DNA of 64,000 bases from Chloroflexota bacterium (GCA_004297775.1 SCUE01000037.1:152181-216180), one strand, 5' to 3'. Shown: positions 27,937-35,728, counted from the stretch's first letter. The notes: generated by a model from the letters alone, not told the origin. Made by a program: numbers and translations.

Positions 27937-28575
27937 GTGACGGCCGGCGATGATTCTCGCCTCGGCGAGGGCGCCAGTGGCGTGTCAGTCGACATCGCCC
28001 TGCCGCCGGATTTCTACGCCCGAGGCACCGTGGAAGTTGCGCGCGATCTGCTTGGGTGTCGCCTCGTACACGATCGCAACGGAAACCGGCGCCATGGCAC
28101 CATCGTCGAGACCGAGGCGTACATAGGCGGCGACGATCGCGCGTGCCACGCCGCTCGCGGTGGTCCAGGCGGTCGAGCGCGTGTTATGTACAGCGACCCC
28201 GGCACCGTCTATGTCTACCTCGTTTACGGCATTCACTGGTGCCTGAACGCCGTGACGGAACAGGCCGGATTTCCGGCGGCGGTGCTCATCCGTGCGCTCG
28301 AAATCATCGACGGCCCGAACGGAGCGGCTAGTGGTCCGGGGCTGGTTTGCCGATACATGGGTATCGATGGAAGTGCAAATGGCACGGCCCTCACGGACGG
28401 GTCGCTGCGCATCGAGCCAAGGATTGCGAAGCAACGTCCCATCGAATCCGGACCGCGAATCGGCGTTGCCTACGCCGGAGCATGGGCCGAACGACCCTGG
28501 CGGTTCTGGCTCTCGGACAGTTCGGCGGTGTCTACTCGACGACGTCGTACGCGCGCGTCGGCTCGTGCGTCATGA
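27937..28575 (+). CDS. 3-methyladenine (alkyladenine) DNA glycosylase, AAG/MPG family
   Basis: This base-excision enzyme removes alkylated purines from DNA. The 212-residue product has FYARGTVEVARDLLGC, the catalytic-region IVETEAYIGGDDRACHA, and YVYLVYGIHWCLNAV with the residues that contact the flipped base, as in the human AAG-type fold. The end, RIGVAYAGAWAERPWRFWL, is typical. The start is GTG at 27937, three bases after the yggT stop. The last 44 bases overlap the convergent monooxygenase-like gene, and the last residues are basic and probably not conserved. Confidence 0.88.
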   Translation: MTAGDDSRLGEGASGVSVDIALPPDFYARGTVEVARDLLGCRLVHDRNGNRRHGTIVETEAYIGGDDRACHAARGGPGGRARVMYSDPGTVYVYLVYGIHWCLNAVTEQAGFPAAVLIRALEIIDGPNGAASGPGLVCRYMGIDGSANGTALTDGSLRIEPRIAKQRPIESGPRIGVAYAGAWAERPWRFWLSDSSAVSTRRRRTRASARAS

Positions 28576-28819
28576 ATCGCCCGCGCTGGTCGTTCAGGTC
28601 CGCCCGAGTCGGCCCACGCCGCCAGGTGTCGTACGCCTCGTAACTACGCCAGAATTGAATCCACTGGTACTCATGAGAGTCGATCAGACCGCGCACGACA
28701 AACTGGCGAGTTTGACCGGCCGCGCGCCGGAGGGGCTCGGTGTGATGCAGCCATGCCAGCGCATCCGCCTCGCGCCCCGGCAGCAGGAACACGCGGCGCA
28801 CAATCGCGACTTCGGCCAT
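28532..28819 (-). CDS. ABM-fold (antibiotic biosynthesis monooxygenase-like) small protein
   Basis: A 95-residue protein with the dimeric alpha-beta barrel pattern of the ABM superfamily: an initial strand (AEVAIVRRVFLLPG), a helix, then strands with QWIQFWRSYEAYDTW. Such proteins include heme-degrading enzymes, quinol monooxygenases and many of unknown activity; no cofactor-binding residue decides between them. It starts at ATG 28819 and its 3' end overlaps the glycosylase gene. TATACT lies upstream on the minus strand, 26 bases before the ATG, as a possible -10. Confidence 0.6.
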   Translation of the reverse strand: MAEVAIVRRVFLLPGREADALAWLHHTEPLRRAAGQTRQFVVRGLIDSHEYQWIQFWRSYEAYDTWRRGPTRADLNDQRGRFMTHEPTRAYDVVE

Positions 28820-28932
28820 ATTGTCTTCGACGAAACCCGACGACAGTATAGGCGCGATTTCCCCATAAAGATTTCAGACTCGACGGCCGATAATCTGACC
28901 AATGCGACGCGGCGGGGAGCGGTGACGTACTC

Positions 28933-29250
28933 ATGAACCTCAATCCAATCCAGCGAGACATCCTCCGAGCCTATGGCAACCGCACGCGCGGCTCACAGGA
29001 AGCCGGTTCGTCGGCCGAGGCCGGTGGATCTGGCGCGCCCGAGGACGCGGCCGCGGCACCTCGTGCCGATGGCGTTGTCCTTTCCGACACGGCCGCGATT
29101 GTCGGCCGGTCGCTGTCGGCGGTCCGATCGAGCCCAGACGTGCGCGAAAACGTCGTCACCGCACTTCGCGCGCAGGTTCAGTCCGGGCAGTACAACGTCC
29201 CAGCCGAGGACATTGCGCGCGCGATCATCGATTCGGCTGGGCAGTCGTAG
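28933..29250 (+). CDS. FlgM-like anti-sigma factor homologue
   Basis: A 105-residue protein with a low-complexity Ala/Gly/Ser-rich N-terminal half and a C-terminal half that matches the FlgM sigma-28-binding region. The match lies in VVLSDTAAIVGRSLSAV, PDVRENVVTALRAQVQSGQYNVPAEDIARAI-like spacing, read here as SSPDVRENVV and GQYNVPAEDIA. In flagellated bacteria FlgM inhibits the flagellar sigma factor. No flagellar gene is in the window, so it may control another sigma factor or be an orphan. GGGGAG stands upstream of the ATG at a long distance. Confidence 0.65.
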   Translation: MNLNPIQRDILRAYGNRTRGSQEAGSSAEAGGSGAPEDAAAAPRADGVVLSDTAAIVGRSLSAVRSSPDVRENVVTALRAQVQSGQYNVPAEDIARAIIDSAGQS

Positions 29251-29259
29251 TCCGTCGTC

Positions 29260-29904
29260 TCACGGCGCGTTCTGTCCGGCCCGATCTCGCGCTTTGCACA
29301 ACGTCGCGACACTGAAGACGCCGATCGCCGCCCCGAAGATCCATCCGCCAATGACGTCGATCGGCCAGTGATGACCGAGGTAGACCCGTGTCCACCCGGA
29401 CGTGACGACGACCAGCGATAGCAGGGCTCCAGCCGTGATCGCGCCGCGTCGACCTTCCCATCGCCACGCGAGGTATGTACCGACCACGGCGATGAACATC
29501 GCCCGAATCGAGTGCCCGCTGGGAAACGATTGCATCGTCGGTAATCCCAACAAGACGTACCGTATCGACTCGCGATAGAGATCGCCCGATGGCACTGGTT
29601 GATCGAGCGTGAACTTCATCGCCACTTCAATCGGAACCGTCGCGACAAAGAACAACGGCGCGAGCGCCGACCAGCCGCGAACTCCGGTTACGCGGAGCGC
29701 AAGTGATCCCGCGATACCGAGAGCAACCGAAACCTCGGCGGCCGCGACGTAGGTGAGCACGCCGCCGATGAAATCGATGTCGGCCCCAATCGACGACTTC
29801 ACCACCCGCATGAGCGCCTGATCGAGGGGAGCGAGCACGCGTTGATGGACGAGAGCGGCGACGAGGGCGAATACGACCAGGAGCAGTCCGGAAAGGGCGT
29901 GCAC
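29260..29904 (-). CDS. PAP2-family membrane phosphatase (possible undecaprenyl-PP phosphatase)
   Basis: A 214-residue protein with about six hydrophobic segments and the three PAP2 active-site patches: K-F-T-L-D-Q-P in place of KxxxxxxRP, PSGHS, and the SGWTRVYLGHHWPIDVIGG segment with the catalytic histidine and aspartate. In the first motif the usual RP is QP, so one phosphate-binding arginine seems to be missing. The fold suggests dephosphorylation of a lipid pyrophosphate on the outer face, perhaps the wall lipid carrier. The start is GTG at 29904; it converges with the FlgM-like gene. Confidence 0.82.
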   Translation of the reverse strand: MHALSGLLLVVFALVAALVHQRVLAPLDQALMRVVKSSIGADIDFIGGVLTYVAAAEVSVALGIAGSLALRVTGVRGWSALAPLFFVATVPIEVAMKFTLDQPVPSGDLYRESIRYVLLGLPTMQSFPSGHSIRAMFIAVVGTYLAWRWEGRRGAITAGALLSLVVVTSGWTRVYLGHHWPIDVIGGWIFGAAIGVFSVATLCKARDRAGQNAP

Positions 29905-29953
29905 GTCGATCGCTTATAGCAGTGCCATGCACTATCGCTTCCGCGAACGTCCG

Positions 29954-29959
29954 TAGAAT
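29954..29959 (+). promoter_or_regulatory. Candidate leaderless -10 element of the zinc peptidase gene
   Basis: TAGAAT in the context CCGTAGAAT ends seven bases before the ATG at 29967, whose product begins directly with a signal peptide. Confidence 0.5.
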
Positions 29960-29966
29960 CGTCCGG

Positions 29967-31946
29967 ATGCGGTCACTGGCGGTAATGTTGGCCATCCTGT
30001 TTGCGTCGCTTTGGCCGGCGAACGCGAGCGCGGCGACACGCGACCGCTACGCATTCAACGTGACCCTCGATGTGGATTCGGCGATCGCATCAGTCCGGCA
30101 GCGAATCACGTTCACGAACCGTGCCGACGTGCCGTTGGACATGATCGAGATGCTGGTGCCGGCGGTACCTTCTGGCGCTTTCCATCTTCGTGGCGCCCGC
30201 GTCGGAGGTCGCACGGCCTCGGCCAGCGTCGCCGGCGCGGGACTTCGGCTCTCCGGACTCGATCCGATCGCGCGTGGCGTCGAGACGACGGTCGAACTCG
30301 AGTACGACGTGCGCGTTCCGCGGCCGGGGTCGATTCGCCTCGGTCGGCAGGGTGAGACCCTGGTCTTCGGATCGTGGTACGCGGCGCTATTCCCCCTCGA
30401 CCCCGGGGGATGGCGGACGCACGCGTACACCGAGGATGGCGATGCGTTCGTCGCCGACAGTATCGACGTCGAATTCAACCTGTTGATCGACCGAGACGTC
30501 ACGCTGGTGGCGCCTGGCCTGCCGGTCGCCGCCGGTTCCGGACGCGTCTTTTCGACCCGAGTCAGCGGCGCGCGCGATTACGCGTTTGTCGTCGGGCCAC
30601 GTCTCAGCCGCGCCGAGGGGCAGGTTGGAGCGACTCAGGTCGTCGCCCACGGCCGCGCCGGCGATGAGGGGCTTACCAGGGCGGTGGCGCGTGCCACGAC
30701 GGAGTACGCGTCCTGGCTTTCCCAGCGCATCGGGCCGCTGCCGCACGATCGGGTCGACATCGTGACAGTCTGGTCGGCTCGGCCCGATCAGGTCGGCCAG
30801 GAATACGATCGAATCGTATTCCTGAATCGCGCCCAGGCGGCCGAAGCCATCCCTCTTGGTTCGTATTTCAGCTATTTGATCGCGCACGAAGTCACCCATT
30901 TCTGGTTTCACGGCCTCGTAGGCAGTGATCCGGTTCGCGAACCGTGGCTTGACGAGGCGCTCGCCACCTACCTGCCCGAACGGTTCTTCAGCGAGACCAA
31001 TCCCGACATCGGGGCGTCCCGGCTGGCGACTCTCCGCCGGCGCGTCGGCGCCGACGCGTCACGCATCGGCACGATCCCGATCGATACACCGCTTCCCACA
31101 TTCGCCGACGAAAACACGTACTTCGCGATCGTCTACCGGCGCGGTGCCGCCTTCCTGGATGACCTCTGGAAGTCGACGGGAGACGCGACATTCTGGCGCG
31201 CGATGCGCGACTACGTTGAGCGGAGTCGCGGGCGAATCGCCACGGCCGCCGAGTTTCACGCCGCCTTCGACCGCGCCGCCGCGGCAAACCTCAGCCCAGT
31301 CCGCGCGCGATACCTGCGCGGCGCGGCCATCACGTCGATCGCGGGCGACGACGGCAGATTCTTCGATGAAACCGGCGGATTCACGGTCTCGAACGCCGAG
31401 GGCATTCCGTTCTGGGATGAGTTCCGCGCGCTCGGCGGCGTTGACGCACTCGGCTACCCCGTCAGTCGTCGATTCACGCTCGACGGATTCACCGTTCAGG
31501 CCTTCCAGAAAGCAATCCTGCAATGGCGGCCCGAGGTCCGGCGCGCGTACTTCGTCAATGTGCTCGATCGGCTCTCGCAGGCGGGGCAGGACGACTGGCT
31601 CCTCGTCCATCGGATGACGCCGCGACCGTCGGATTCGTCGCCAGACACCGGTCTGGCGTGGGAACGCGTCGTGGCGCGTCGTCAGGCGATGCTCGACATC
31701 GATCCAACCCTGCGATCGGCCTACTTCGCGGTGCCGAATTCGATCGATCGATACGGATTGCCGGTGTCCGCCGCGGACGTTGGCAACGCGATCGTCGTCC
31801 GATGCCAGCGAGCAGTGTTGCAGCGTTGGAAGACCGATGTTCCGTGGGCGCGCGCTGGGCAAGTCACGATTGCCAATGCCGGCGATCTTGCCAAGGAGGC
31901 CGGCCTTCTGCCGTCCGCCGCGGTCGTTTCGGAACGCCGGGCCTGA
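29967..31946 (+). CDS. Secreted M1-type zinc metallopeptidase with C-terminal repeat domain
   Basis: About 659 residues. A signal peptide (RSLAVMLAILFASLWPANASA) indicates export. An N-terminal beta domain is followed by a gluzincin catalytic domain with HEVTHFWFHG, the HExxH zinc site, and a downstream glutamate in WLDEALATYL as third ligand. The aminopeptidase GxMEN motif is not evident, so this may be an M1-like peptidase with other specificity. The last 190 residues contain segments such as FWDEFRALGGVDALGYPVSRRF that resemble LGFP/cell-wall-binding repeats. ATG 29967 is chosen because it begins the signal peptide; the frame is open 45 bases further up. Confidence 0.82.
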   Translation: MRSLAVMLAILFASLWPANASAATRDRYAFNVTLDVDSAIASVRQRITFTNRADVPLDMIEMLVPAVPSGAFHLRGARVGGRTASASVAGAGLRLSGLDPIARGVETTVELEYDVRVPRPGSIRLGRQGETLVFGSWYAALFPLDPGGWRTHAYTEDGDAFVADSIDVEFNLLIDRDVTLVAPGLPVAAGSGRVFSTRVSGARDYAFVVGPRLSRAEGQVGATQVVAHGRAGDEGLTRAVARATTEYASWLSQRIGPLPHDRVDIVTVWSARPDQVGQEYDRIVFLNRAQAAEAIPLGSYFSYLIAHEVTHFWFHGLVGSDPVREPWLDEALATYLPERFFSETNPDIGASRLATLRRRVGADASRIGTIPIDTPLPTFADENTYFAIVYRRGAAFLDDLWKSTGDATFWRAMRDYVERSRGRIATAAEFHAAFDRAAAANLSPVRARYLRGAAITSIAGDDGRFFDETGGFTVSNAEGIPFWDEFRALGGVDALGYPVSRRFTLDGFTVQAFQKAILQWRPEVRRAYFVNVLDRLSQAGQDDWLLVHRMTPRPSDSSPDTGLAWERVVARRQAMLDIDPTLRSAYFAVPNSIDRYGLPVSAADVGNAIVVRCQRAVLQRWKTDVPWARAGQVTIANAGDLAKEAGLLPSAAVVSERRA

Positions 31947-32019
31947 CCGGACCGTCGCGCGACGCGGGCCGATCATTGCCTACAATCGCGCGCGAATCCT
32001 TCGGAGGTCAACCGGAACC

Positions 32020-32265
32020 ATGCCACCTATTGGGATGGAAGACATCCGCATTCCGACGACGCTCGTCACACTGGTTGTAGTTGCCCTGGTCTACGTTCTG
32101 CTCATCGCCGCCGCGCGCAAGGACGATCACCAGATCTGCCCGGTTTGTGGCGACCGTCGCGACACGGCCCCGATCGAGCCGTGGCATCCTGATGCCCGCT
32201 ACTGCGCGACCTGCAATCGCGTGACCCGCGCCACCGACGCGATCGGGAGAGCGCGCGCGCACTGA
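32020..32265 (+). CDS. Small membrane-anchored zinc-ribbon protein
   Basis: An 81-residue hypothetical protein. One hydrophobic helix near the N-terminus (TLVTLVVVALVYVLLIAAA) is followed by a soluble zinc-ribbon-like tail with CPVCGD and CATCNR, two CxxC pairs 29 residues apart. TACAAT at 31981-31986 and GGAGG at 32003-32007 support a leadered transcript starting just after the peptidase gene. Function unknown; a redox or protein-binding role at the membrane is possible. Confidence 0.6.
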   Translation: MPPIGMEDIRIPTTLVTLVVVALVYVLLIAAARKDDHQICPVCGDRRDTAPIEPWHPDARYCATCNRVTRATDAIGRARAH

Positions 32266-32280
32266 CGTCCTCCGCGTGAG

Positions 32281-33120
32281 CTAGAAGAAGCCGCGCGGCA
32301 CGTTGTGGTACGGGTCGAGCATCGGGAACTCCCCGCGCTCGGTAACGCGCGCCAACCGAACGAAGAACGCCTCGATCTCATTCGGGTGCAGCAGCTCGGC
32401 GATATCGCAGCGCAACGTGTCCGACCGTGCCGGATCCGTGTACAGGTCCCAGAGTCGCGTCAGAAGCGGTTCTGGGATGGGCTGCCCGCAGAACTCCCAG
32501 ATGACTGTGCGGAGCTTCGGCACGACATTGAAGCAGAGACCATGGTCGATGCCCCAGAGCTTTCCGTCGCGTGACGTGAAGCAGTGGCCAGGCTTCCGAT
32601 CGGCGTTGTTGGTAATTGCGTCGAACAGCGCGACGGCACGCAAATCGTCGGCCCGCTCGTGCCGAAACTTGAAGTACTCCGATGAGCGATCGGGCTCGAC
32701 GAACAATTGGAAAGTCCCTACTCCGTGCGGGCCATCGCGAATGACCGTCGGAGGAATGAAGTCGAAACCGAGGGCACCCGCGACGACGTAAGCCGCGTAC
32801 TCGCGTCGATAGAGCGTTCCGCTGGGGAAATCCCACAATGGCGCCTCGCCCTGGCGAGGTTTGTACACCGCGACCGCGCGCGGCTCGCCTTCGCACGCCA
32901 GCGTCACGTAGAAGCTGTAATTCGAGCCCCATGGCACCGGCTGGGTTGCGACGATGTCCGCGGTCGCCAGGAGTTCCACGGCGGACGGATCGCAGGGATC
33001 GATCGCGCGCGACGGAACGCCGACCGGCTTCGGGCGGTCGCTCGGCGAGCCGCCATCAAGGGCGTTGAGCGCGATGAAATCATCGTCGTCATCCCACGCC
33101 CGCCGACGACGTCGCGCCAT
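32281..33120 (-). CDS. SCO1664-family PI3/PI4-kinase-like protein
   Basis: A 279-residue member of the SCO1664 family, related to phosphatidylinositol 3/4-kinase-like folds and found in Actinobacteria and Chloroflexi. Kinase-like features are AVAVYKPRQGEAPLWDFP with the ATP-binding lysine, DAITNNADRKPGHC as the catalytic loop, and LWGIDHGLCFN in place of the DFG-type metal motif. The substrate is unknown. It begins at ATG 33120, eight bases after TAGAAT on the minus strand. The selenoprotein-like gene ends 11 bases upstream of this ATG, so that -10 element lies at the very end of it. Confidence 0.82.
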   Translation of the reverse strand: MARRRRRAWDDDDDFIALNALDGGSPSDRPKPVGVPSRAIDPCDPSAVELLATADIVATQPVPWGSNYSFYVTLACEGEPRAVAVYKPRQGEAPLWDFPSGTLYRREYAAYVVAGALGFDFIPPTVIRDGPHGVGTFQLFVEPDRSSEYFKFRHERADDLRAVALFDAITNNADRKPGHCFTSRDGKLWGIDHGLCFNVVPKLRTVIWEFCGQPIPEPLLTRLWDLYTDPARSDTLRCDIAELLHPNEIEAFFVRLARVTERGEFPMLDPYHNVPRGFF

Positions 33121-33128
33121 CGGGCCCG

Positions 33129-33134
33129 ATTCTA
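33129..33134 (-). promoter_or_regulatory. Candidate leaderless -10 element of the SCO1664-family gene
   Basis: TAGAAT read on the minus strand ends eight bases before the ATG at 33120 and overlaps the stop codon region of the upstream SelW-like gene. Confidence 0.45.
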
Positions 33135-33371
33135 CAGACGCTGTTTCAAAGCCGCGACTATGTGGTCGTTCTCCGGGAATTCGCCCGTCTCATCCTTCGA
33201 CCACACCAGGGCATCATCGATGCGCACGTCGAAGACGCCATCGAAGTCTGGGAACACCGTCAGCGAGCTGATATCGGCCGCAAATGTGCGAAGCAGGGCA
33301 TCCACCAGGCTCACGGCCTGATCTTCGTACCCTCACTCGGTGCAGTACTTGATCGACACGCGTACTGCCAC
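33132..33371 (-). CDS. Selenoprotein W-like (Rdx/SelT-SelW-SelH family) protein with in-frame TGA (Sec)
   Basis: Reading the TGA at 33333-33335 as selenocysteine gives one 79-residue protein starting at GTG 33371, with AGGAAGGGG six bases upstream. It begins MAVRVSIKYCTE, then Sec13, then GYEDQAVSLVDALLR. That is the Rdx-family pattern of a beta strand, CxxU, Gly-Tyr and a helix; mammalian SelW has CxxUGY at the same place. The rest has the expected strand-strand-helix order: LTVFPDFDGVFDVRIDDALVW and a final helix. Frame and homology are continuous on both sides of the TGA. A hairpin follows the TGA at a distance suited to a bacterial SECIS. The role is probably thiol redox. The alternative is a TGC-to-TGA mutation; selABCD are not in this window. 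Confidence 0.72.
33304..33322 (-). promoter_or_regulatory. Candidate bacterial SECIS hairpin after the Sec codon
   Basis: Starting 10 nt after the TGA, seven bases pair with seven others (ATCAGGC with GCCTGGT, one G-U pair) around a five-base loop CGTGA. The loop has G at its second position and a GU step, and begins 18 nt after the TGA, within the 16-37 nt range known for bacterial SECIS elements. Confidence 0.6.
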
Positions 33372-33401
33372 GGCGTTCCCCTTCCTCATTACACTGCCGG
33401 T

Positions 33402-33620
33402 GTGCTTTTCGGCCTCGTCACCGGCAATCTCGACTATATGCGGTCGATCTCCGAATGGGGCTACGACGACGTCGAGATCATGGGTTCCACGCTGCTCCCG
33501 ATCGAGAGCGACGCCGCCTGGCACCCGCGCCGACGGCAGATCGAGGATACCGGCGCGCGTGTCAAGGGACCACTTCCGCCACCGCCGGCTGAGCGCGACT
33601 ATCAGTGGTGGTCGCCGTGA
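33402..33620 (+). CDS. Short TIM-barrel-like fragment (sugar isomerase/epimerase N-terminus)
   Basis: A 72-residue frame with GLVTGNLDYMRSISEWGYDDVEIMG, the beta-alpha-beta opening seen in xylose-isomerase-like TIM barrels, then a short tail ending YQWWSP. A full barrel needs about 260 residues, so this is either a truncated remnant or a small gene that kept only the first unit. GTG at 33402 is the likely start. Its TGA overlaps the GTG of the MoaD-like gene by four bases, which argues for translation as part of that operon. Confidence 0.45.
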   Translation: MLFGLVTGNLDYMRSISEWGYDDVEIMGSTLLPIESDAAWHPRRRQIEDTGARVKGPLPPPPAERDYQWWSP

Positions 33621-33856
33621 TCGAGATTCGCGTCAGCCTGCACGGCGACGTTCACAAGTACCGTCGTGGGCGTCCCGACCCGATCGTCGAACGTCTCGCC
33701 GACGATGCGACCATCCAATCGCTGGTCGACGCAATCGGAATCGATCCGGCCGTGCCGATCTCGTTCGGCATCAATGGTCAACTCGCCCGGCGAGACAGCC
33801 CGCTGCACAATGGCGACGAAGTCCTTATTCTGACGCCCATGGAGGGAGGCCGCTAA
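33617..33856 (+). CDS. MoaD/ThiS-family ubiquitin-like sulfur carrier
   Basis: A 79-residue beta-grasp protein (MIEIRVSLHGDVHKY ... NGDEVLILTPMEGGR). MoaD-like carriers supply sulfur for the pyranopterin of molybdenum/tungsten cofactor. Genes of this kind are often fused to or next to tungsten aldehyde oxidoreductases, as here, where its TAA shares one base with the ATG of the oxidoreductase. The C-terminus reads Gly-Gly-Arg rather than ending in Gly-Gly; the extra arginine would block adenylation unless removed. GTG 33617 is preferred because it overlaps the preceding stop. Confidence 0.82.
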   Translation: MIEIRVSLHGDVHKYRRGRPDPIVERLADDATIQSLVDAIGIDPAVPISFGINGQLARRDSPLHNGDEVLILTPMEGGR

Positions 33857-35688
33857 TGTCCACTGGCTACTGGCGCCGCATACTACACGTCGATCTTTCG
33901 CAGAATCGCGTTTGGACCGAGGAACCTGACGACGCGTTCTATCGCAAGCACATGGGTGGGCGCGCGATGATCGCGCACTATCTGCTCACCGAGACGCCGA
34001 GTGGAATCGACGCGTACGACCCGGCCAATCGACTCATCTTCGCGCTCGGCGCCCTGACGGGCACGCCGGTGCCAGGCGCGGGCCGCCACTCGGTCGGCGC
34101 AAAGTCGCCAATGTCCGGCGGATTCGGTGAATCGGAAGCCGGCGGCTTCTGGGGCGCGGAGCTGAAGAAGGCCGGCTGGGATGGCATCGTCATCAAGGGC
34201 AAGGCATCGAAGCCGGTCTACCTCTGGATCAACGATCAGACCGTCGAAATCCGCGATGCCTCCCATCTCTGGGGGAAGCTCACCGACGATGTCGAATCGC
34301 GGATTCGTGAGGACCACGGCGACAAGTGGATCCGGATCGCCCAAACCGGCATCGCCGGCGAGAATCTGGTCCGATACGCCTGCGTAATGAACGACCTCAA
34401 CGAGGCCGCCGGGCGAACGGGCCTGGGCGCCGTGATGGGGTCGAAGAACCTGAAGGCAGTCGCGGTGCGGGGCAAGCGTATGGTGCCGATGGCCGACGCC
34501 TCCACGCATAAGGAGACCGCGAAGTGGGTCTCTTCGACGATGGATGAGGTTCACTACAACTTCCATCACTTCGGCACCGGTGCCGCCCTGGCCGACAAGC
34601 AACTGAACGGCCACTTGATCGCTTTCAACTTCCGTGACGGCCAGTGGGATTCGGTCGAGCAAGTTCAGAAGATCGACGCGAAGACGATCGCAACAACCGT
34701 TCGAGAGAAGATGGACGGATGCTATGCCTGCTCCGTGCGTTGCAAGAAGCGCGTTCGGATCGATTCCGCCGGTGTCAGGCCGGAGTTCGGCGGACCAGAA
34801 TACGAGACGATCGGCGCAATTGGGACGAATGTCGGCGTTGATGACCTCATCCAGGTGTGCAAAGCAAACCAGTGGTTGAATCTGGTCGGACTGGACACGA
34901 TCTCGTTCGGATGCACGCTCGCCTGGGCGATGGAGTGCTACGAGCTGGGCCTGTTGACCGAGGCCGACACCGGCGGTCTCGCTCTGAAGTGGGGCGATGG
35001 CGAACTCTTGAACGACATGGTTCTCAAGGTCGCCCGCCGCGAGGGGTTCGGCGACGTCCTCGCCGAAGGAGCCCTACGCGCGTCGCGCAAGATCGGTCGC
35101 GACACCGAGAAGTACGTCGTCCATGTCAAGGGCCTCGAGATGGCGATGCACGATCCGCGGGCCATGGCGGTGATGCGACTCAACTATCCGGTCACGCCAA
35201 CCGGCGGCGACCATACCGGGGGCGCCCACCATCGCACGAGCAATCGCAACACGATCGGTCTCTGCCAGTTCCTGCAGTACGACGAAGAGAAGGTCACCCG
35301 CCTCCTCAATGGCGCAACCGGCTGGGACACGACCGTCGCCGAGATCGAGAATCAGTCGAGCCGCGGTCTGACGATGGCGCGTCTCTACAACCTGCGCGAG
35401 GGGCTCTCGCGCCAGGATGACGTGTTCCCGCCTCGTATCCACGAGGCGATCCGCAAGGGGCCGCTCTCGGACCACGTCCTCACACGCGAGCAGGTGTCGC
35501 AGGAAACCGAGGAGTACTATCAGCGGCACGGCTGGGATCGGGTGAATGGGATTCCGCTCGCCGAGACGCTCGAACGACAGGGTCTGCGGATGTACTCTGG
35601 GTTTCTCGGCGATCGCGTCCCGACCGATGACGGCCGGGTCGCGGTCGGCGCCCGCGGATCTCGCGCGCCGGAGCACGTCGAAGAATAG
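33856..35688 (+). CDS. aor: Tungsten-dependent aldehyde:ferredoxin oxidoreductase
   Basis: A 610-residue AOR-family enzyme that oxidises aldehydes (or reduces carboxylates) at a bis-pyranopterin tungsten centre with a 4Fe-4S cluster. The N-terminal domain opens GYWRRILHVDLSQNRVW, as usual, and continues with GGFGESEAGGFWGAELKKAGWDGIVI. The cluster cysteines lie in GCYACSVRCKK, with a fourth in NTIGLCQF. The pterin-contacting GMGAV-like patch reads GRTGLGAVMGSKNLKAVAV. Substrate is unknown. The gene is overlapped by the MoaD-like gene, and a strong terminator hairpin follows. It needs ferredoxin and tungsten uptake encoded elsewhere. Confidence 0.93.
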   Translation: MSTGYWRRILHVDLSQNRVWTEEPDDAFYRKHMGGRAMIAHYLLTETPSGIDAYDPANRLIFALGALTGTPVPGAGRHSVGAKSPMSGGFGESEAGGFWGAELKKAGWDGIVIKGKASKPVYLWINDQTVEIRDASHLWGKLTDDVESRIREDHGDKWIRIAQTGIAGENLVRYACVMNDLNEAAGRTGLGAVMGSKNLKAVAVRGKRMVPMADASTHKETAKWVSSTMDEVHYNFHHFGTGAALADKQLNGHLIAFNFRDGQWDSVEQVQKIDAKTIATTVREKMDGCYACSVRCKKRVRIDSAGVRPEFGGPEYETIGAIGTNVGVDDLIQVCKANQWLNLVGLDTISFGCTLAWAMECYELGLLTEADTGGLALKWGDGELLNDMVLKVARREGFGDVLAEGALRASRKIGRDTEKYVVHVKGLEMAMHDPRAMAVMRLNYPVTPTGGDHTGGAHHRTSNRNTIGLCQFLQYDEEKVTRLLNGATGWDTTVAEIENQSSRGLTMARLYNLREGLSRQDDVFPPRIHEAIRKGPLSDHVLTREQVSQETEEYYQRHGWDRVNGIPLAETLERQGLRMYSGFLGDRVPTDDGRVAVGARGSRAPEHVEE

Positions 35689-35694
35689 CCGTCG

Positions 35695-35728
35695 CGGTAG
35701 TTGGATGGCGGCTGCCATCCAACTACCG
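35695..35728. terminator. Bidirectional terminator between aor and fabI
   Basis: A 15-bp perfect stem (CGGTAGTTGGATGGC and its complement) with a GGCT loop, followed by TTT on the plus strand. It sits six bases after the aor stop and about 40 bases before the convergent fabI stop. Confidence 0.8.

Noticed and set aside
33132..33524. Two separate short minus-strand genes on either side of a TGA (33132-33314 and 33333-33524)
   Set aside because: The second ends and the first continues in the same frame, with a single SelW-like motif across the TGA. One gene with a Sec codon explains both.
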